Assembly: GCF_947507565.1 (NCBI RefSeq)
Contig: NC_089182.1
Coordinates: 248,001 to 312,000, forward strand
Direction of reading: 5' to 3'
DNA length: 64,000 bases
Source of the DNA: Oscarella lobularis
Taxonomy: Eukaryota; Porifera; Homoscleromorpha; Homosclerophorida; Oscarellidae
This document shows positions 10,718 to 21,800 of this stretch, in pieces. The notes under the pieces were generated by a model. That model was not told the DNA's origin and did no database searches. It was given only the letters and a program-made list of their open reading frames with translations. The translations under genes were made by a program, and so were the position numbers. Numbering within the stretch: position 1 is the stretch's first letter; every line of letters begins with the position of its first letter.

Positions 10718-10723
10718 CACGTG
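10718..10723. promoter_or_regulatory. CACGTG E-box (CLEAR-like) in the BORCS5 promoter
   Basis: The context AGTCACGTGGGT keeps GTCACGTG of the CLEAR element (GTCACGTGAC) used by TFEB-type factors at lysosomal genes. It lies 31 nt upstream of the BORCS5 start, in the 129-bp region shared with the FN3-protein gene. Function is inferred only. Confidence 0.35.
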
Positions 10724-10816
10724 GGTTTCGTGTGACGCAACAATGGCGCCTCTTCCAATTGTTTTAGACACTTTTCGACTCTCGCGAGCGTTTTCGCGTA
10801 TTCTAGCCGATAAAAC

Positions 10817-13484
10817 ATGATCAAGTTACATTTTCTATGCTACTCGTTTGCTATTCTGGTCTTCGTTCAAAGCCGCAGTAAGTAAAAACGGCCCATTTCG
10901 CGTTCCCCGCTCCAACGCCGTTCTTCAGTTAACTCTCCTCCTCGTCCGATCTTCGTATCGCGTCGCGACAGGAGTTTTACGCTTCGCTGGCCTCCCACGA
11001 AGTCTATCGATCCGCTGACGGGGGCGAATCGGATTGAATGCGCGGCGACGGCAGAAAAACCGTACAGGTGGCGCGAAAAGGCGAAAATTTTCAACGGACA
11101 CCCGCGAAACTACGAAATTACCAAACTGAAAAAGGGGGCTCGCTATCGATGCCGAGTTGCGTTCTCTTATCATTCAAAAATCATTTACAGTCAGTCAATA
11201 TCCGTAAAGACTCACTTCACTATGATAGGTAATACGAATGAGGTTACTTACGAAAAAGAAATTTTCTTTTTTTTCCAGCTCCACCTCCTGCTAATTTCCG
11301 GATTTGGGCTCCTTCTTCTCCCCTTCCTCTCATACGCGCAACGTGGCGAGATCCGGTCGGTTTCCGAGGAGACGTGGCGGAATTTGTCATCAGCATTCGC
11401 GAAAAATCGAACAAGGCGAAACCATTTCAAGTCACTGTCCCGGGGACAAAACACAGTGTCGATATTCAAACAGTCAAACCCTTTGCTCACTATCTCGTCA
11501 AAATTTACGCCGATACGGGAGACGCAGATGGGAGTTATAGCAGAGAATTGAAAGTGTTCACCAATGTGATAAGTATGTGTATTCTGTATAGAGTGCAACT
11601 ACGTGGGTGCGAAATCTGTTTCTTTTTTTTTGTAGGGTTTTCATCTCCGGTAGCATTCAAAGTGATCCGAGTGAAAGATCATTCAGCTTTATTACGGTGG
11701 GGTGCATCCGTTGGAAAAGAGGGTTCTCTTGCGCCAGCATACTTGGTTTAAATAATTTAAATTCTATTTGATTATTTATCTCACTTCTTTTTATAGCTAC
11801 TTTGCACTGGCGTCATGCCCAATGGAAAGATCGTATTGATCGCTCCGGAGAGCAAGCGTCGGCTAACGAGAGATAAGAGAGGAGTGATGGTCGTTGGGTA
11901 TCGGCTACAAGGATCAGGCAACGACGTCGTTGCGTACGACAAGAAAAAGGACGGGCGCGTCATAAAGCGCGAACTGCTCAACTTGCACGCTTATACGAAG
12001 TATTCCTGCACCGTGCAAGCGCGCGGACCGGCTGGACTGGGCCGAAAGAGCGAAACAATCTCATTTCAAACAAAAACAACGGGTAACCAATCGCAAATGA
12101 ATCTTATAAATAAATTATTCGAGTGTTCTCTCTCTCGTTCAGCTCCGTTGGCTCCAAAGCAACCGGATCTGATCATCAGCGATCCTGCCAAAGGGATGTA
12201 CACGTTTCGTCTTTATCCCACTTCAAACGTGCACGGACCCATCAGGTATGAATAAACAAAGAAACATAACGATTCTTTATGAATTCTTTTCCCCGTAGTT
12301 ACTACGAACTTCTCGTCGTTCCGCGCACCGTTGGATCGTCTGGAAACTTGAATCCCATTCACGATCCTCCGGACGTCTATTTCGCTCAGACGGCACTGCA
12401 AGAGCCGAGAGTCGCCGCGATGTTTCCCCATCCGCGTCCGTACATTGCCGCTCGCTTTCCGTCGAACGCGCTGCCGGCGTCCGTCGCTCTCGTATCTCCC
12501 TCTTGGAACGCATCGAGTGGAGTCGTCGCAGTTCCCGTGCTCTGGAACAAAATTCGCGTGTCACTCTCATTGAGAGCCTTTGTGGAATCGACAGACGCGT
12601 CCGAACAGGGGGAATACTACACGTCGAGTCCTTTTTCCGATGCCGTCTTGATTGGTACGAGTGGGAGAAAGGGAAGGGGGAAGAGATCCAAAGAATGATG
12701 ATTTAGATTTTGCCGCTGCTGCTGCTGCTCCTATTATCCCCGTCGTCAAGAAAAAGACGCCTGGCAATATGAACATAATCACCATCATAGTGCTATCTAG
12801 CATCATACTGACTCTCATTGCAGCTGGAGCTGCTGGCATTCTTTGGACGAGAATCAGCGAAGTGTGCAGGAAACCTCAGGTAATTTCTTCCCCTTCTTGT
12901 TTCTCTAATCAATTTTATCTGAAAAGCGAGGCGAACGACCTCCCATGGATTCGTCTCAACTGCCGCCGCCTATAACGTCAGCCGTATACGGTCGCGCTTC
13001 TATAGACACGAGACGACGCAGTTCCACGCTGGGAATATTTCTCCGTCTACGCAGAATGTCGTCGCGGCTGTCGTCGCGACTGTTTGGAAATAGAAAAAGC
13101 CGGCGGACGTACACGAATATTCCAAGCGAGGATTTAGCATCGGACGTCGAAAAGGACGTCGTGCTATTCAGCCAAGAGAAGCAGCAAGAGCGAGAGCAAA
13201 AGAAGACGAGAAAAAAGGATAAGGTAAGTAAGAAATCCCCCCGTCTATCGCCGCCGCCTCGCGAGGAGGAGGAGGACTCTCCTGGCGAGACCGAGCTCAT
13301 GGAAACCGATCAAGTCTGGTACACGCCTGCTCTTCATTCGAGCTCGACTTCGGTTGTCAATGAAGCCTTCTCTCCCTGGGCGGTCAGCGAGGATTTGAGC
13401 CGTCTCAAGAACGAAATGGAAGTCGAAGTGTCGTCGAGTTCGGCGGCAGAGGACGAGGAAGGATTCCAGAATCCGAAACCGTGA
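10817..13484 (+). CDS. Single-pass membrane protein with fibronectin-III domains
   Basis: The start MIKLHFLCYSFAILVFVQS is a signal peptide. Several FN3-like modules follow: SPPRPIFVSRRDRSFTLRWP (~10930), a module with PPANFRIWAP (~11285), VAFKVIRVKDHSALLRWG (~11645), and a segment with LHAYTKYSCTVQARGPAGLG (~11980). A further module starting APLAPKQPDLIIS leads into YYELLVVPR and EQGEYYTSSPFSDAV, a pattern seen in the membrane-proximal FN3 part of receptor tyrosine phosphatases. One membrane helix (IITIIVLSSIILTLIAAGAAG, ~12780-12840, split) precedes a cytoplasmic tail of about 200 residues that is Ser/Arg-rich then Glu/Ser-rich and has no enzyme domain. It may be an adhesion or signalling receptor; no orthologue was recognised. 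Convergent with UBA5. Confidence 0.75.
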
Positions 13485-13802
13485 CTATTCGCTAGCTTTC
13501 TGCGAGCTAGTCTATGTACAAATGCAACTGGGAGTAGTTTTAGGTTTTCTCTCCTTCTCCGTTCGCCTCCTTTCGCGTCGCCAGACGAAGCCGATCGAAA
13601 CGCTTTCGATCGATGTCGCGCTTTGCGACGACTAGTAGCGCTAGACTGCTCGCAATGACGACGACCCTAGATAGGCGATTCACGAGATAGAAGTGGATTG
13701 AGATCGCGCGACGAACCAGCCGACTGCTATAGCTTTCATTGGGTGCGTGCGCTACTGTACGCGAATTTTCACTGTACTAAATTTCACTGCATTCTATTCG
13801 TT
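13485..13802. other. Intergenic region between convergent genes
   Basis: This 318-bp stretch lies between the stop codons of the FN3 membrane protein and UBA5. It holds 3' UTRs and a strong hairpin near 13591-13611 (CGATCGAAA, loop CGC, TTTCGATCG). No gene was seen. Confidence 0.6.
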
Positions 13803-14826
13803 TTAGAGACTTTTCATTTGTTTCATAAGATCGTCGAGACTTTGGTCATCTTCGACAGTGACTTCGTCGCCTTGGTCCTAGAGTTGAAAAAAGGTTTTTT
13901 CTGCGCACATTGAGACATTGTTTCTAACTTTCGTCTCGTTTTTGTCTGGAATTGTGTAGGCTACTTTTATTCCTTCAGCAACGTCTGGGTTGTCTTCAAC
14001 GGGGTTATCTTCATCAACAACGCATATGCCTATAGGAAATTCAATCAAAACTAATTTCAGGGCTTCAACAAAAAAATTGCCCAAACCCCAATCATTTGAT
14101 TCGTGAACGATCTTCTCTTCCTTCTTCTCCTCTGATACTTCTTTGGGTTTTGCTGCTTCAAGTTCCTAAGAGAACAGTAAGTCAACGAGCCCATGTGGTC
14201 CAAAACCTGCCTGATATTCCGTCTGTCTTTTCTGGCAGTTTGCATCGCTGCAACCGGGATTAGGCTTCATTGACATGCTGGGAAAGAAATCCTGCATAGC
14301 ATTGTAGCCAACATAGTGGCTCACAGATCCAAATCCAAGCAGGTATCTGTAGAAATCACGGTGCATGAAAGCGCAGCGCAACCCCGCCCCTCCCTAACTT
14401 CAGAGTGTTCTGAACTAAAAGTCCCGCGACGACTGCCATTGTAGTTGGCAGTGACGCCGCACAAACGCCGTCCCTTTTCAACGTTTTCTCGTCTATGTTT
14501 GAAGCCACGACAAGTGGAGGTGCACACTTGAGATAAAAAGAGATTGATAGAATGCATTAATTAATGAATTAAACGTACGGCGAAACAGGCCGTTTGTCCG
14601 GGCTTTATCAATTGAATGTGTCCGGAGACGGCGTTCTCGCTGACACCCGACTCCATCCAATTGATTTTCAACTCGTTACATGCCTAGACAAAAAATCTAA
14701 GTAGCTGGCGTAAAAATCAATTCATAGAGATAAGTCTTGCTGTATTAATAGTCATCCTGGCTTCAAAATTATCAACGCAAGACAATACGAGGTCAACAGG
14801 CAGACCGCCCTTTCCTCCGTGACTAA

Positions 14827-14857
<31 letters not shown>

Positions 14858-15512
14858 ATCTTGGACCCTGTAAATTTTCCCGTACACTAATCTCTCAGAG
14901 AATGACTCGAAATTGACCACCGTTGTAATGTTGTAATTGTGCACTTCAAACTCGACGTCTGGATTGATATTTTCAAGTGTTCTCTTGGCCGCTTCGACTT
15001 TGCTCAAGCCCGCCTGATCCGGCGTGAAAAAGAGTCGATTCATATTGGCCAATTCGACCTTGTCATAGTCGAAAAGTAACAACTAGGGTAGCATTGCGAA
15101 TGAGACCTATTCAAACTATAGAGGTTGTATATACGTACTCGACCTATTCCGCAACGCGTAAGCATTTCCGTTGCAACGCTACCCACACCTCCAATTCCTA
15201 CTACTGCCACGGTAAAATCTCTAATTTTCTATAACAAAACTTCGCTCTAAATCTATGAAATAGTTTATACTGTAACCTCGTAGTCATTTACGATTCCCAT
15301 TCGTTTTAGTGCCATTAGACGACTAATAGACGACGGTCACATTTTGTCACATTATTTCTATTGCACCTGTAAGGGTTCGTATCCTTCACTTCCGCGCTCA
15401 TTTTTTCGATTTTTGATCTGGTCGGCGTTGGGTCTTTTTTCTCTTTGGCTTCGACTAATTCCTGTTCGAGACGAGCCACCTGGGCTCGTAAGCGTTCCAA
15501 TTCGCTTGCCAT
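13803..15512 (-). CDS. UBA5: UBA5, E1 activating enzyme for UFM1
   Basis: UBA5 adenylates UFM1 and passes it to UFC1. The N-terminus [20 protein letters not shown] is a short coiled coil as in human UBA5, followed by [15 protein letters not shown]. The nucleotide-binding part [19 protein letters not shown] and [19 protein letters not shown] is intact. [38 protein letters not shown] and [18 protein letters not shown] follow. The catalytic cysteine lies in [12 protein letters not shown] (~14440). [20 protein letters not shown] matches the metal-binding region. Near the C-terminus a likely 57-nt intron (~14033-14090) splits the UFM1/ATG8-interacting motif; joined it reads NDWGICVVDE. The end [19 protein letters not shown] matches the UFC1-binding tail. 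An ATTT tetranucleotide run lies in one intron (14822-14859). Divergent from the giant RhoGEF/kinase gene. Confidence 0.93.
14822..14859 (-). repeat. (AAAT)n tetranucleotide repeat in a UBA5 intron
   Basis: About nine tandem AAAT units. Translated they give [10 protein letters not shown], which is absent from UBA5 family members, so the tract is judged intronic (donor gtacgg, acceptor attag on the minus strand). Confidence 0.8.
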
Positions 15513-15838
15513 ATCTCTGGCCGGAGATGCAATGCGGTTTGGATAACGTGCGTTAAACGACACCTAATACCCGTATTGGGTTACTGAAAGAAAGAAGTTC
15601 AGCATCGAATTTCTAATTAGAGAAACACGTGCACACATAGCCTCATACCCTCACACATAAACGAAGACAAAATAGTAGCTTACGATTATACGGGTTTCTG
15701 TCTGTCAACAGCCTTGTGGACTATCCGGGCGCTCGCCAAAGTTTTGGAACTGCAGTGCGTAACAAGAGCCGTTGTCGACGTTTCTTCATTCTAGAGGCTC
15801 TCGGAAGCGCTCGAGGCATATTTCCGACAGGCAAAAAA
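15513..15838. promoter_or_regulatory. Shared upstream region of UBA5 and the RhoGEF/kinase gene
   Basis: 326 bp between divergent start codons. It must hold both promoters and 5' UTRs. No TATA box or other clear element was recognised. Confidence 0.4.
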
Positions 15839-18800
15839 ATGGCCGCCGTCGACGATCAGGGCCTTTTCGACGGCGACGACGAATTGGATCCTCGCGGACC
15901 GCCAATCGCCGCTCACGGTTCGAAAAACGCAAAAACGAAGCGTTCGCCCGCTAACGATCGATCTGAATACAGAACGAATCGAATTGAACGACGTTCTGGG
16001 CCTGCTACAATCCCGTCTAGCCATTCTAACGGGTACACGAAGCATCCGCGAATTCGACCACTTTCCTTCCCCAACGGGACTCGCGGGGGGGCCTCGAGGC
16101 AAAGAACACGATCGCGTCACGAACAGACGCCTCTAATGGAAGGGGAGGCGGAGAGAAATTGCTTTAGGGAGCGTGGGATGGGAAGTTTTCGCACACAGTT
16201 CTCCGATCGCTACACTTTTCGTCGCGACGCGCGCGTTCGTCGTTCGTTCGCGCGCGCGCGCGCGCGCTTCCCGCGCGACGCGCATTTTTTCGACGACGTG
16301 TGGGACCCCTTTCGCGAACGAAAAAGGAAGAAGGGCTCATTGTAGCACTTTATTTGTTTTAGGCGGTCGCGACAAGAACGGTGCGTGGCTAATAACGTTT
16401 CCCGGACACCCGGGCGGTCGTCGAACGGGCGATTTGACGTTCGACGATCTTAAGAAGTTGCTCGTTTTCTTGGTTCAAGTGGCGAGGTATTTGACGCGAA
16501 GGCGGGGACGCGCCCGTTTACCGACCACGCCCCCTCTTTTTCTTCTCAGTTCCGAAGATAAGAGACCCGCGTTCTCGGCGCTCATCGACGCGCGAAACGA
16601 GACGTGGCAGTTTTGCAAGTTCGTCGTTCGAGGTTTACAGGTGAGAAAAACGAGAAGAAGAAAAGGGAGGGGAGAAGAATAAACTTTTGTGGAATTTTTA
16701 GCATTTTTTGGGAGAGCGCATGCAGGCGGCTTACATTCTTGAGCCGACCGGGTTTTGGAGTAAGAGACGTTCGAATACGATATTGAAGAAGGAGAAAGGA
16801 CAGTTGCAATTTGAAGTGAGAATGCTTACGCAATAAAATCAATTAATTAATTAATGGAGACTCTGAAAGACTATTCTATTATCGGCTCCGGTGAAATTAG
16901 GACGTTATATTGAGATGAGTCAGCTGAACGAAGATCTCGGCGGCTTCCTCAAATATAATCACTCTCATTGGATCGAAATTCGAAAAGTGAAGACAAATTA
17001 ATACCTTGGGAATTATTTTTATTTTCTAATTTTTTGTCTTAGAGTTTTGATCAATTCATGACGGGCGTTCAACAGCTGTTCAAGAAAATGGACGACAAGC
17101 ACAAGGACTTGAGCTCGCGACAGTTCGGCGCCACCGTCATCGAGGCGGAAGAGATGCTCGATCTCCATCGAGAAGAACACGGCGAAATCGTCAAACTTCC
17201 CGTCAACGTCCAAATCGAAGGCAAAAGAAAAATAGAAATCGCTATGGAAACAAACACGGAGGGGGTTAATTAATTAATTATAATTTCTATTCGCTCAGGT
17301 CAAAGTCTTTTGGAACGGATCGTTGGACGACCGGGCGGAATTCGCGGAAGTGGCGTCGAGACGGAGGGGGTAGAAGTGACGTCGAGAGGAGTCGTTCAGC
17401 CGGCGCTCAGTTTGGGTAACGTGATGCTGAAGGTGCAAAATCAATTGGAGAAGGTCAAGGGAAAGCGCGATCTCTTGGAAGAAGTTTGGGAACTTCGTCT
17501 CATCCAATTGGAGCAGTGTCTTCATTTTCGGGATTTTGAGCACGATATCAACGAGGTTGGCATAGTGATTGTATTTCATTTTGAAGAATAAATCGTTCTA
17601 GGCCATTGGCTGGTTTCATGGGCGTGGGGACACTTTTCTTGCGGAGAAAACGCCCGTGGGAACGTCGCGAGAAGAAGCGGAAGGATACATGATGCAGCAT
17701 ATAGGATTCGAAGCTGAAGCCAATGTGAAACTTATTCGCAATTTTCGTCTAAATTATCAATTATCATTTTTAGCAATTTTTTGATCGCTTGACGAAACTT
17801 CAGCAAAGAGGCGACGCTCTGCTCGAGGAAAACCAGTTTGCCGTCGCCGAAATCAATTCCAAATTGGGGCAAGCCGACGACGTTTTTCGCGTCTTCAAAA
17901 AGAGAATTGCACTGAGAGGACAACGTCTCGCTCTCTCGGCGAAATTCCACTCCGTCGCCGAAGAGGCGAGACTTTTATTAAAAATTAAAAAAAAATCAAA
18001 AACTAATAAATATTACTTTTTAGATTGAGACTCGCTTGGACGAACTCATGGACGGCTGCGACGACGACGTCATCGCGTACGACGCCGAAGCCGCCGAACA
18101 TTTACTGGGACGATTCAAATTGGGATTGGAGGAAGTCGACGATATGTTGGATCACATGCACGGAATAGGCGAAGGTCTCATGGATTTGCTACAGAGTCAA
18201 GAGATGAGCGAGGGAAGCATGCAGCGACGTCACTTCGGCGATCTCTTTCGGCAGACGACAAAGCATTTTATGTTCGTCACGGGTCAGTTGGTCGATAAGA
18301 GGGATCAGTGCAGGGCTATGGTCAAGGGAAAGCAGAATAAATTGGAACTTTTTCTCCAGTTGGGAAGCTGCGAGCAAGACACAGATAAGGTACAGTAGTA
18401 ATCCTTTAGGCCGATACTTCCGGCGTTATTAGTGTTATTCTTCTGTTTCTCTTCTCTCTTCAAGATCATCGACTGGCTTTTGAAGGCATCTGATCTCGTT
18501 CTCGCGAGCCAATCAGACATCGGCAACTGCGAACAAGCGGCGCGCGATCTTCAACAAGAGCACGGCGACTTCGTCTCCAAAGCGTCGGCGACGCACGAAA
18601 GCGGTCTCCAACTAATCGACACGGCGCAAATTCTTCGCGAGCGCTGCGCTCTCCCAACGGAACCGTGCATCGAACGACACCAACGCTTGGAAAACGCGTG
18701 GACGAACGTCTCCGCGGCGATGGCCGAGCGAACGAGTCGACTCGAAATGTCGACGGTGTTTTATCGCGACGACGTCGCGCTGAACGATCGCCTGGGAAAA

Positions 18801-21800
18801 ATCGTCGACGAGCTGCGTCGTCAGGAGCGCGTTGCCAACGTTCAAGCCGTCGAGCAGTTGATGGTGCGCTATCAGCGCGTACGCGATGCGGCGAAGACGT
18901 TGTACGACGAAACGAATCGTCGCGGACTGGAGTTATTAGATCGGATTGGGGACGAGGATGGGAGCGGTGGCGGCGGTGGCGGCGGCGGCGGCGACGACGC
19001 CGTGGAAGTCGTCGCCGTTCGCGCGCTGATTTCGACGCGAATTGACGCCCTAGCGGAGCATTGGGGAGAAGTGGAACGCGAGTGGGCGTTGAAGATGAAG
19101 CAGTTGGAGCAGCTGATGGGCGTGAAGGATTTTGAAGACGAAGTGCAGCAGGTGAGAATCGAGAAAGTTCTCGTGCCAATCTATATTGGTCTTCTTCTCC
19201 TAAGGTTTTGTTGTGGATCGAGAAGGAGACGACTGGTAATTTAGCGGCGCGGAGTAGCGTAGGTCATTCTCTTGCCTCGTCGACGGAACTTCTTCGCGAA
19301 ACGGAAACTTTTCAGCACGAGGCTGCTGTATGATAAGAATCTGCGCGCGTTCGCCTTTTTTTCACGACCATCTCTTTCTGTAGGCAATTCACGAGAAAGT
19401 CGAACGACTGACAGCGCAAGCGAGACAGGAAATCAGTCGCGGATCTTTGTGTAGAGATCAATTCGAAGCGGGCGCCGTCAAACTCGATCTCCAGTGGAAG
19501 CAATTCAGCGTTCGTCTGCTCCACTGGAAAAGCCTTCTTACAATGGCCGTCTCATTTTTCGAGAAAGCGGACGAGGTCAGTAAAAAGAAAAGAAACGGAG
19601 CTAAATGACGTTGACTCCTCTTCGTTTTTCTAGTTCAATCAATTTCTCGTCAAAGGAGTCGAATCTTTTCGATCGGTTGCGCTGGAGAGTACCGTCGAAG
19701 GAATGGAAAAACTTCTCGGCGAACACGGAAAACGAACGGCCACGCTCAAAGACATGACCAAGTCGACTATGAACGAAGGAAGCGCGCTCTTAGATCGTCT
19801 CAAGCATCCCGGAAAGGAACTGCAGTTCGGCGACGGAAGCAGCGACGGGGAAACGATTCGCGTGAACTACGATCCCAGCGTCGGATTTCTCGGCTCGTTC
19901 TTGACGGAATTGCAAGACCGTAGCGAACAGTTGGACGACATGTGGACGGCGCGGGGACGAGCTCTTCAGCAGGCCTTGGAATTGAGAAAATTTGAGGGAA
20001 ACTATCGAGACGTAATAGTGACGTCTCGATTGTTTTAATTTTTATTGACCAGGTTTTTTTTCGAAGGTTTCTGTCTCGGTCGAAGCCGTTGCTGCTAGTA
20101 TGGAAACTTCAGCATTGGAAATTGGCCCGTCAGTCGCCGCGTTGATGTTGCTACAGGAGCAGCACGACTCACTGGAAGCAGACGCAAAGGTATGCCAGAA
20201 AAAAAAATAACAAAGAAATAATGTGCGAATTTGTTTTCTTTAGGCTGTTGTGACGAAAATGGCTCGCTTGGGGGAAATCGGCGAAGCCTTGGTGAAGGCG
20301 GGACATTACGCGGCGGCCGATATTCGACGATCGGTGCGCAGCGTGGCGCCGAAAGTGCGCCGACTCGCCGCCGCCGTTCTCGAAAGACGCAAAGTCCTAT
20401 CGAAAACAAGCGAATTTCAGAAAAAATCGAAACAGGTAAAGAGAGCCCTTTACATTGTTTCAAAAAAAAAACTAAACGTTTCTATAGCTTATCCTCGTCA
20501 TGGACGAAATTCAGAAGGGAATGGTCGACACGGGGACGCTTTCGAGCAAAGATTCGTGCGCTTCGGCGCGAGCCGGCCACGCGCCCGTCATCCAGGAAAT
20601 CGACAAGTGCGCCAGCGTTCTCGACGAGGAGAGTCGCGCCTATTTGCAGTACGTCGTCACCGTGCCGCGAACCAATTCGACGAAGATTCAAGCGTTCGTG
20701 AAAAAAGTCGGCGAGAAGATCGGACAATTGCGACTCATCTGGCAGGAAAAATTAAAACGCCTCGATTTTCTAATGGAGGGTTTTGGCTATAGGGAAAAAG
20801 TACAGGAGGTACGTAGACAGAGAAAGAGTCGACTGAATTTAGCATTATTTTCTAAATAGACCACGGAGTGGATCAGTCAAAAGGCTTGGGAGTTTTTCAG
20901 CTCGCATCGCCACATGGGACAGAACCTTGCCACGGCACAGGAAGCTTTGCAAGTCTACGAATCATTCGAAGAAAATTCCAAGGTAAAAAAATTTATCAGT
21001 ACATCTACGCACCATCATGGACCCCGTTTCTCTCCTTCTCTTAGTCCATACACACTCAAGTGATTGCCTTGTATCAGCAAGCGGACAAGCTTCTCAGTTC
21101 GGGCCAACGCGGCGCCGACATCTACAAATCCGAATCGGATCGTCTCATCAGCGAATGGCAGCACTTTCTCAATCACCTCGACAAGAGCAGTCAACTTCTC
21201 ATCCTCTACGTCTCCTTCTACAACGCCGCGCGTCAATTCGGTCTTCTTCTCAACGAATTCGAAGCGTACATCGAGGATTTGAACGAGCAGGTTCTCCATC
21301 ATCAGAGCACGCGCGACACCGACGCTCAATTGGCCGAATGCAATCGGCAAATGCAGAAACTCGCCTCGCAAACCGACGCCCGATTGAAAGCGTTCGCCGA
21401 AGCGACGGCGCAATACTTGGCGCAAGTTTCGCGTCGCTGGCCCGTACTGGACACGCAGCCGGCGAGCGTCGTCGCTTCGAAAGTCGCGAAGGATTTGCAG
21501 GAACGGCAACAGCAGCTCGAAGCGATTTGGGAATTGCGTAAGGGCTCCGTTGAACAGGAGGCAGAAATTCAGCAATTTCAGCAGCAGACGCAGAAGGTGG
21601 GGACTTCCTTTCGCCTACGTTTGTTTTTCAAATGATTTTTACTTTAGCTCGTCGCTTGGCTTCACGCGAGAACGGACGCTTATTTTCAGCAATACGGCCC
21701 CGGGCTTCCCGTCGATTCGAGTCAGGCGAAAGAGCGGCAAGAGCAGTTGGCGAAATTTCAACGAGAAACCGACGTAAGCGTCACGATTCTCTCCCCAATG

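Noticed and set aside
13591-13611. Hairpin between convergent genes as a histone-type 3' stem-loop
   Set aside because: The sequence does not match the histone stem-loop consensus and neither neighbouring gene is a histone.
16173-16682. Long open frames around 16.2-16.7 kb as an independent gene
   Set aside because: The frame crosses the second intron of the giant gene. Only the part after the acceptor at 16362 (GGRDKNGAW...) has homology to Trio; the rest is GC-rich intron with a CG run.
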